DNA from: Lytechinus pictus | Lineage: Eukaryota; Echinodermata; Echinoidea; Temnopleuroida; Toxopneustidae | Assembly (NCBI RefSeq): GCF_037042905.1 | Contig: NC_087252.1 | Coordinates: 37,891,056 to 37,955,055 of the forward strand | Reading direction: 5' to 3' | Length of the DNA stretch: 64,000 nucleotides | Part shown: positions 58,465 through 64,000 of the stretch, in pieces | How the letters are laid out: every line of letters begins with the position of its first letter | Position numbering within the stretch: the first letter of the stretch is position 1 | Translations under genes and position numbers: made by a program | The notes under the pieces: model-generated | The model's database searches: none | Seen by the model: the letters and a program-made list of their open reading frames with translations, nothing else | Told to the model about the DNA's origin: nothing

Positions 58465-60014
58465 AACATCAGAGTGTTCAATGTCATCGTCATATGACGA
58501 ACAGGCACAGAGCTATGCTCAGTAATAAAGACCGGAGGACCTGGAACATTTACATGTTCCTCTTGGAACCTGCAAGCAAACTGACAATACACAGCCAAGA
58601 AACCAACCGCAACAGGATTGCTGTAAACATCTATAACTGTATCAGGGAGTTCATAGGCATGGAGTGTACTTGCAACACAATTTGGTTTGCAATAGACCTC
58701 ATGATACGTGTCTGAGAGATCGTGTTCAGTGTTAGGTATGATGTCATTAGTTATACCTTGTAAGATTTTGACATTGTTGTACCCATGTATAGACATGTTA
58801 TTGAGATCAACTGATGGATCAACCTCACTTTCATCTACATTCATGGTTTCATGAGAGATGTTGTCACTTATCATTTCACCAGCACTCTCAAGTAAGATGT
58901 TATGACATATCATGTCACTTTCACTCATGTCACCTTCATTCTCATGTAAGATGTGATTATCACTCATGTCATCTTCATTCTCATGTAAGATGTTGTCATC
59001 AATCACTGTGACACCTTCATTCTCATGTAAGATGTTATCACCACTCATCATGTTATCTTCGTTCTCATGTAAGGTGTGATATTCACTCATCATGTCACCT
59101 TCAGACTCATGTAAGATGTTATCATCACTCATTGTGTCATCTTCATTCTTGTGTGAGATGTTATCATCACCCATCGTGTCACATTCATTTTCATGTGAAA
59201 TGTTATCAGTATCACTTATCATGTCACCTTCACACTCATGACAGGTGTTTCCTTCACTCTCATATCCAGAATCATAGTAACCATGGTTACTGATACTGAG
59301 GGGTGCACCACACTCATGTTCACTCACAGTCATGTCACAATGGGAGAACGCTTCGCTCACCAGGCATGCATTGGATGTACATGTATCAACAATTGCACAT
59401 TCGATCTTGTTCTCAGTCTTGTCATCAAGGCAAACTGTTGGACTATCCGGCTTTCTCTCATTTTTGTGTTGTACTAAGCTACGGTTTGTATGCTGTGGTT
59501 GTGTGAGATCTGTAGGCTGGTGTTCATTGAAATCGTGGTAAATGAACATAAGTCCAAAGTCACCGAATGTTATTAAACCTTTGGAAGGCCTAACAATCAC
59601 ATCGTTGTGCTCCATAAACGGTGCACCGACGAGGATGTCACCTCGGAGACCTAGACCTACAAATGCATCATCTGCAATCACTAAACCATCAAACCATAGA
59701 TTATAATCTTCGTAAGATAGCACAAAAGAACTACTGCCAATCACACTCGACCTGGGAATGGGGAATCCCCCAACAGAAGGAATGTTATCATCAGCATCAG
59801 ACTCAGAAAAATCAACACTGTCATAATCAACAACATCAAATTCAATATCACAATGATCAACAACTGATATGCTCACCATATTAATGGTACAACCACTTCG
59901 TACATCTACTTGTATGAAGTAATCACTCTCCTGCTGCCCCTGCACGACAGCAGGAAAATGGGGGGCTGGAGCGCGCCGCCTCTTCGACGCATCACCAAAA
60001 ATGGGCCCAGTCAC
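58434..60014 (-). CDS. LTR element ORF1 with retropepsin-like domain
   Basis: The frame is open from a stop near 60048. There is no ATG at its start (60014 is GTG), and the first Met is internal. The N-terminal third reads as a retropepsin: SGCTINMVS where metazoan Gypsy-type elements have DTGCTxxIIS, a FDGLVIADD middle strand and DILVGAPFM, the hydrophobic-hydrophobic-Gly end block. The residue in place of the catalytic Asp is Arg (VRSGCT), with an Asp two positions earlier, so activity is doubtful. A strongly acidic region follows, with about six 14-residue repeats of the HENEDxMMSxDNIL type (58900-59210), then a Cys/Val-rich end. It starts only about 210 bp inside the 5' LTR, leaving no room for a normal gag. 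Confidence 0.65.
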   Translation of the reverse strand: MTGPIFGDASKRRRAPAPHFPAVVQGQQESDYFIQVDVRSGCTINMVSISVVDHCDIEFDVVDYDSVDFSESDADDNIPSVGGFPIPRSSVIGSSSFVLSYEDYNLWFDGLVIADDAFVGLGLRGDILVGAPFMEHNDVIVRPSKGLITFGDFGLMFIYHDFNEHQPTDLTQPQHTNRSLVQHKNERKPDSPTVCLDDKTENKIECAIVDTCTSNACLVSEAFSHCDMTVSEHECGAPLSISNHGYYDSGYESEGNTCHECEGDMISDTDNISHENECDTMGDDNISHKNEDDTMSDDNILHESEGDMMSEYHTLHENEDNMMSGDNILHENEGVTVIDDNILHENEDDMSDNHILHENEGDMSESDMICHNILLESAGEMISDNISHETMNVDESEVDPSVDLNNMSIHGYNNVKILQGITNDIIPNTEHDLSDTYHEVYCKPNCVASTLHAYELPDTVIDVYSNPVAVGFLAVYCQFACRFQEEHVNVPGPPVFITEHSSVPVRHMTMTLNTLMLCIFLTVTRK

Positions 60015-60200
60015 GGCAATGGCGCATCGCTGCGTTGATGCAAATCAATACATCTTCAGAGGTATGTGGGACTACGATTCACCTAAGAAAAAGAGCTAAC
60101 CTGACATTATCACGAAAAAGTTACATTCGAGCGCCCGGTCCCACTGATTGGATAAAGTTCCCTAGGTGGTGCCTGGAATAACACTGAGTCGAATGGTCTA

Positions 60201-60225
60201 GGTTCAGATCCCACCGCTGCCACCA
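60201..60225 (-). other. Primer-binding site, tRNA-Leu type
   Basis: The minus strand reads TGGTGGCAGCGGTGGGATC two bases after the LTR. It is complementary to a tRNA 3' end ATCCCACCGCTGCCACCA, the end of animal tRNA-Leu(UAG) as I recall it. Similarity continues weakly into the T-arm. Confidence 0.75.
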
Positions 60226-60227
60226 CG

Positions 60228-60356
60228 CCATTACATAAATAAAGGAAAACCCGGACGATCTCAGGTTAGGGGTGAAGGTAGTTTATTACCGTGACCGAGT
60301 CAACCATGAAGTATGGAACACCATACAAATCACAAACAATTAACACGTAGTGGCGT
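60228..60356 (-). repeat. 5' LTR
   Basis: 129 bp; see 55341-55469. The minus strand contains AATAAACTACC, a possible polyadenylation signal inside the LTR. Confidence 0.88.
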
Positions 60357-60620
60357 TGGTTGTATACCAGGTTGGCGTTTACCAGCAAAACGCTGTCCTG
60401 CCGAGTTCCTACGGGGTTAACATAAACAGAAACAGAAACAGTTTTCTAATTGAATTGAATTGAATTGAATGTATTTATTGTCCTGTGTAGGAAATTCATT
60501 TCACATCGGGTTTACAAAATTACAAATACATATGCACATAGACAGAATGAAATAGACTTACAATACCGTGGGATTACATACACAAACAAAATGCCGTATA
60601 CGTTATTTCAAATATAATAG
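60357..60620 (-). mobile_element. SINE tail and LINE 3' end with (AATTG)n
   Basis: CCAGCAAAACGCTGTCCTG and GAGTTCCTACGGGGTTAAC look like a SINE 3' body interrupted by the LTR element. (AATTG)n at 60435-60458 followed by TGTATTTATTGTCC is a minus-strand LINE-type 3' terminus. Confidence 0.5.
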
Positions 60621-60969
60621 AAAAAAGTTCAATTGCAGATGTATAAATTGATTAATTATTCAAATATTAATTGGTTTGTGATTCCATCTCCAGCCCGAAT
60701 ACGGGGGGGGGGGGGGTGGAACGAGTATTGCGAGACGGTAAATTAAAGGTGAGTATTAAAAGGGGCGGGGTTCACAGTAAGCTAAGTGCAATGTCTAATG
60801 ATATGATTTTATACGCCGTTTCATTTCCTATTAAAATAGCAAATTTTTCACTTTCCTTCTCTAAGCACGCTCGCATAAGAATAATTGAAATTTATTTTAA
60901 GCAGGGGTGAGCCGAAAGACCTCAATCATTTCTTGTCCCCCATTATGGAAATCCTAACGCCTTTTATAA
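60621..60969. other. No gene; poly-G at 60703-60717
   Basis: The open frame 60671-60910 contains the G run and has no domain. Confidence 0.45.
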
Positions 60970-61148
60970 ACATAATGGCCTTATTCTGAACTCAGGTTTA
61001 AATTAAACCCTGGTTCAAAGTTGTAGTTTAACCATGGAGAGACACCATCATCCAATACAATATCAAAATAATTTTTGGCCCCATAATTTTTAGCACAGAA
61101 TTAGAACGTGGTCTATAAAGTCAAACCTGACTTCAGAATACGGGCCAC
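60970..61148. repeat. Foldback element, family L, copy 2
   Basis: ATGGCCTTATTCTGAACTC at the left and CTGACTTCAGAATACGGGCC at the right are mirrored ends. It is a shorter copy of 33872-34196. Confidence 0.75.
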
Positions 61149-61334
61149 TGCGAATGACTGTACGCAAACGTATTTGGTTCTGAAATTCTGTAATATCCAA
61201 CATTTCTGAGCAAGATTTGTTGTAATGGTCGTGCCGATAAAGCAATCAAATTTGGTATCTTTTCATTCAAATCATGTAAAATGTTAAGAATAGCTGTAGA
61301 TAAGTTCCGGATCCAATCATTGACATATTGATGT

Positions 61335-61602
61335 CACGAGCGGATCCTGTTGGGGGCAAAGCCGGGCCGTGCCCCCCTTTTTAAAGGCACAATTAACTTT
61401 TTTAATGTAAAAATGCCGTTAAAACAGAAGTGTGCCCCCCCTTTGAAAGTGAAAGTGAAGACCTTTTTTTGCTTGCCAAATTTTTTCGTGGACGAAATAT
61501 CCTCAGTTTTTTCTTGAATATCCTTAGTTTTTTCTTAAAAACTTATTTTTTCCTCGGTAAAATTTGCCCCCCCCCCCTTGGAAAATGCTGGATCCGCCCC
61601 TG
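61335..61602. mobile_element. Poly-G hAT-like element, 268 bp
   Basis: Ends CACGAGCGGATCCTG and CTGGATCCGCCCCTG with perfect 8-bp flanks ATTGATGT (61327-61334 and 61603-61610). Inside is GGGCCGTGCCCCCC, a TTTTTTTGCTTGCCAAATT unit and a C run. Confidence 0.9.
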
Positions 61603-61610
61603 ATTGATGT

Positions 61611-62547
61611 GATATTATAAATTTAGCAATTTTACTCCACAATTTTACATTTTATATCATTGATATGGTCTGTCAACAAGGAAACCTTTGCACACTTACT
61701 AGTCACTGCGTACTCAATGGAGACTACCACTTTCATGACCAATTTGATCTCATTGATGTCCAAATTACATTGAATCTTTATGCTCTTTATGAGACATACT
61801 CAACGTTTGTGTAGAAGTTAAGTATACACGATACAAAACTATTGTTAGTCTTGACAATTATCATGATTTATTGATTTCACTTTCGATTTATTATTCTGAT
61901 GTCACAAAATCATAACGGCTACATCCTCATTGAACCTCATAGCCAATATATTGTGTTGCTAATTAGTTATAGATATATATATATTATTATATGGTACCGG
62001 TGATAAAAAGGCGAAAATGGCTCAATCCGACGACTGTAAGTAAACATGACATTTGATACTCGAAATATTATGATGAATGTGTTTGTGTGGGTGAGTTTTG
62101 GGGTGTGGGAGAACAAACACACGAATGTAAATATGATTCTTTTGTTCTGGAGACAAACATGATGTAGTGTCAGTGTATTCATTAGCATTCGGTGTATAGC
62201 AAGGAATGTTGCACATTAGTTAGTTATCTTCGGTATGCTTTGTAGTTAAAACCACTAAGTTAGATTAAAGTAGAACTATATTGAAAATCGTAAAAATGGA
62301 GAATCATATATCAAATTAAGGGAGAAAATAAGGAGAACACGATGGTGTAAATCATTTATCATGGAGACCGATGGAACTCAGTTAATTGATAGTTTAAAGT
62401 TCTCTCTCTGAATGCTTCAAACACGCAGAATTACGTCCGCGAAATTGGGGATTTTTTATGACGTCACTTTCTGTACGAGAGGCGTGATTGGCTCTCCAAC
62501 GTGAAGCTCCACTTGCATGCAAAACCTGTTGCGAGGGTACGTTTTCT
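61611..62547. other. No gene recognised
   Basis: AT-rich sequence. GGAATTACGTCCGCGAAATT-like and TGACGTCACTTTC words near 62430-62470 lead into the giant palindrome. The minus frames 61967-62216 have no motif. Confidence 0.4.
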
Positions 62548-62554
62548 CTACATT

Positions 62555-62683
62555 GTCACTGAATACTTCGATCCCGAAATGAAAGAAAACCCAGAAGTTT
62601 ATCTAGATTTGGATTTTCAAATTGATGATTATGAAGATGAAGAGAATGATGATGAAGTTTCTAACTCTAGAAAAACAAAGTGA
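62555..62683 (+). other. Acidic open frame conserved in both palindrome arms
   Basis: The left arm encodes a frame containing EYFDPEMKENPEVYLDL, an IDDYEDEENDDEV acidic run and RKTK before TGA. The right-arm copy (63865-63999, minus strand) keeps the frame and stop with a few substitutions (P to H, E to A, E to K). It looks like the acidic C-terminus of a protein whose main part lies outside or was lost. No family is recognised. Confidence 0.35.
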
Positions 62684-63225
62684 CGTGGATAGAGGTATAC
62701 ATTAGGGGAATTACGCCGGTGATTATGAGTCGGATAATTCAACTTGCATGCCGATTCGCTACCAACACATGCAGCTGATAGCTGCTCCGCGGGTCAAATC
62801 CATGAAAATGGATTCCATCACGACCACATCCAGACAGAGTCTCTTTCTTCTATCAACAACATAATGAGAATGAAAATAATGATATAACTGTACTTACAAA
62901 CAAGTGAATATATCCGAACCTAGCTAGGCTGAAGGTAAATCAACTCAAGGAATAACAGCAGACGATATGCACCGACGATGAATTTCACGTGGCTGGGAGA
63001 TTGTCACTCGTTCTGTTAGATAAAATTTCTATCTCATTATTTTGACTAAATTACGAAACTCGGAGAATAAGTATTCTACATAAAAATTAAGTAACACCTG
63101 GTACTATATTTTTTGAATTACGATAAAACCTTTTTGAAGCAAAGAAAATGAGGTGAATTAAAATTAGATATAAAAGATCATCCGCCTAGCTCGCATTCGA
63201 TTGTAAACAATCAGCAAGGCGAGCA

Positions 63226-63264
63226 CATAGAGTTGGATAAAGCTACGCTTTATCCAACTCTATG
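63226..63264. mobile_element. 39-bp palindrome with 8-bp target duplication (copy C)
   Basis: CATAGAGTTGGATAAAGC, then TAC, then the exact reverse complement of the first 18 bases. Flanks GGCGAGCA at 63218-63225 and 63265-63272 are identical. Confidence 0.86.
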
Positions 63265-63275
63265 GGCGAGCAAGC

Positions 63276-63309
63276 CACTGAACTGAAAATACGTATTTTC
63301 AGTTCAGTG
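63276..63309. mobile_element. 34-bp perfect palindrome with 8-bp target duplication (copy B)
   Basis: CACTGAACTGAAAATAC followed by its exact reverse complement. Flanks GAGCAAGC at 63268-63275 and 63310-63317 are identical. The half-unit differs from copy A at three positions, each mirrored in the other half. Its left flank overlaps the right flank of copy C. Confidence 0.88.
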
Positions 63310-64000
63310 GAGCAAGCTGGCCATGTGCTTTTGATTGTTTGTTTACAATCGCATGCGGCTAAGTGGATGATCCTTTATATCTTATTTTAATTTACCTCAA
63401 TTTCTTTGCTTCAAAAATATTTTATCGTAATTCAAAAAATAGTACCAGGTGTTACTTAATTTTTATGTAAAATACTAATTCTCCGAGTTTCGTAATTTAG
63501 TCAAAATAATTAGATATACATTTTATCTAACAGAACGAGTGACAATCTATTCCAGCCACGTGAAATTCATCGTCGGTGCATATCGTCTGCTGCTATTCCT
63601 TGAGTTGATTTACCTTCAGCCTAGGTTCGGATATATATTCACTTATTTGTAAGTACAGTTATTTTATCATTTTCCTTCTCATTATGTTGTTGATAGAGGA
63701 AAGAGACTCTGTCTGGATGTGGTCATGCTGCATGGAATTCATTTTCATGGATTTGACCCGCGGTGCAGCTAGCAGCTGCATGCGTTGGTAGCGAATCGGC
63801 TTGCAAGTTGAATTGTCCTACTCATCATCACCACCGTAATTCCCTTAATTTACCACCATCCACGTCACTTTGTTTTTCTAGAGTTAGAAACTTTATCATC
63901 ATTCTCTTCATCTGCATAATCATCAATTTGAAAATCCAAATCTAGATAAACTTCTGGGTTTTCTTTCATTTCATGATCGAAGTATTCAGTGTCAGTGTGG

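Larger units (their letters stand above)
55341..60356 (-). mobile_element. LTR retroelement, 5,016 bp, non-autonomous
   Basis: Two 129-bp direct repeats bound the element. On the minus strand the order is LTR, primer-binding site, coding region, about 1.9 kb of A/T-rich sequence, polypurine tract, LTR. The coding region carries a retropepsin-like segment, but I recognise no gag, reverse transcriptase, RNase H or integrase, so mobility would need proteins in trans. The LTRs differ at a single base, which implies a recent insertion. No clear target-site duplication was found. Both flanks look like SINE sequence (55140-55340 and 60357-60440). Confidence 0.85.
62548..64000. repeat. Giant inverted repeat, arms over 670 bp, cut by the window end
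   Basis: The left arm 62548-63217 and right arm 63318-64000 are reverse complements with, by eye, about 90% identity. Mirrored landmarks include TTTCTAACTCTAGAAAAACA, CGGGTCAAATCCATGAAAAT, CAGACAGAGTCTCTTTC, GACGATATGCACCGACGATG and AAGTAACACCTGGTACTAT. The 100-bp spacer holds two tiny palindromic insertions. It could be a foldback transposon or an inverted duplication. Confidence 0.9.

Overview
The window looks like accessory DNA from an animal nuclear genome. Coding exons are short, separated by introns, and have GT..AG borders with matching phases. Most of the sequence consists of foldback DNA elements, tRNA-derived SINEs, LINE remnants, microsatellites and poly-G tracts, and there is no operon structure. 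The gene families and repeat style suggest a marine invertebrate deuterostome, most likely an echinoderm such as a sea urchin. That assignment is inferred from overall appearance, not from a marker gene.

Three host genes can be supported. (1) A minus-strand type I membrane protein has a signal-peptide exon near 30.3 kb, a V-like Ig exon (7341-7721), a second Ig exon (6272-6619) and a transmembrane exon (4789-4965). All joins are phase 1, the first intron would be about 22.5 kb, and the 3' end lies outside the window. (2) A minus-strand arylamine N-acetyltransferase-like gene has two coding exons (41019-40526 and 39221-38501). A TATA-like box and a nine-codon uORF lie upstream, and the uORF stop overlaps the main ATG. 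Glu stands where the family usually has its catalytic Asp. (3) A plus-strand Ig gene has a signal-peptide exon (51506-51568) and a V-like Ig exon (54248-54614), and continues beyond what I can trace. Both Ig genes look like surface or secreted recognition proteins. I see no functional link between them and the NAT-like gene.

Mobile DNA dominates. A 5,016-bp LTR element (55341-60356, minus orientation) has 129-bp LTRs that differ at one base, a tRNA-Leu-type primer-binding site and a polypurine tract. Its coding region shows a retropepsin-like domain but no recognisable gag, reverse transcriptase or integrase. A large group of 570-630-bp foldback elements has termini starting AG(G) at TTAA sites. 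A second group, many carrying poly-G, has CA..TG ends, often CAGTGGCG-like, and perfect 8-bp target duplications (hAT-like). LINE 3' ends, SINEs, a 199/215-bp satellite, a 15-bp minisatellite and long (TA)n, (CA)n, (AAT)n and (CAT)n tracts fill most of the rest. The window ends in a giant inverted repeat (62548-64000).

The most unusual observation is a set of three tiny, perfectly or almost perfectly palindromic insertions of 34, 39 and 34 bp (37299-37332, 63226-63264, 63276-63309). Each is flanked by a perfect 8-bp direct repeat. Two of them sit side by side in the spacer of the giant palindrome with overlapping target sites. They behave like mobile elements reduced to little more than their own termini.
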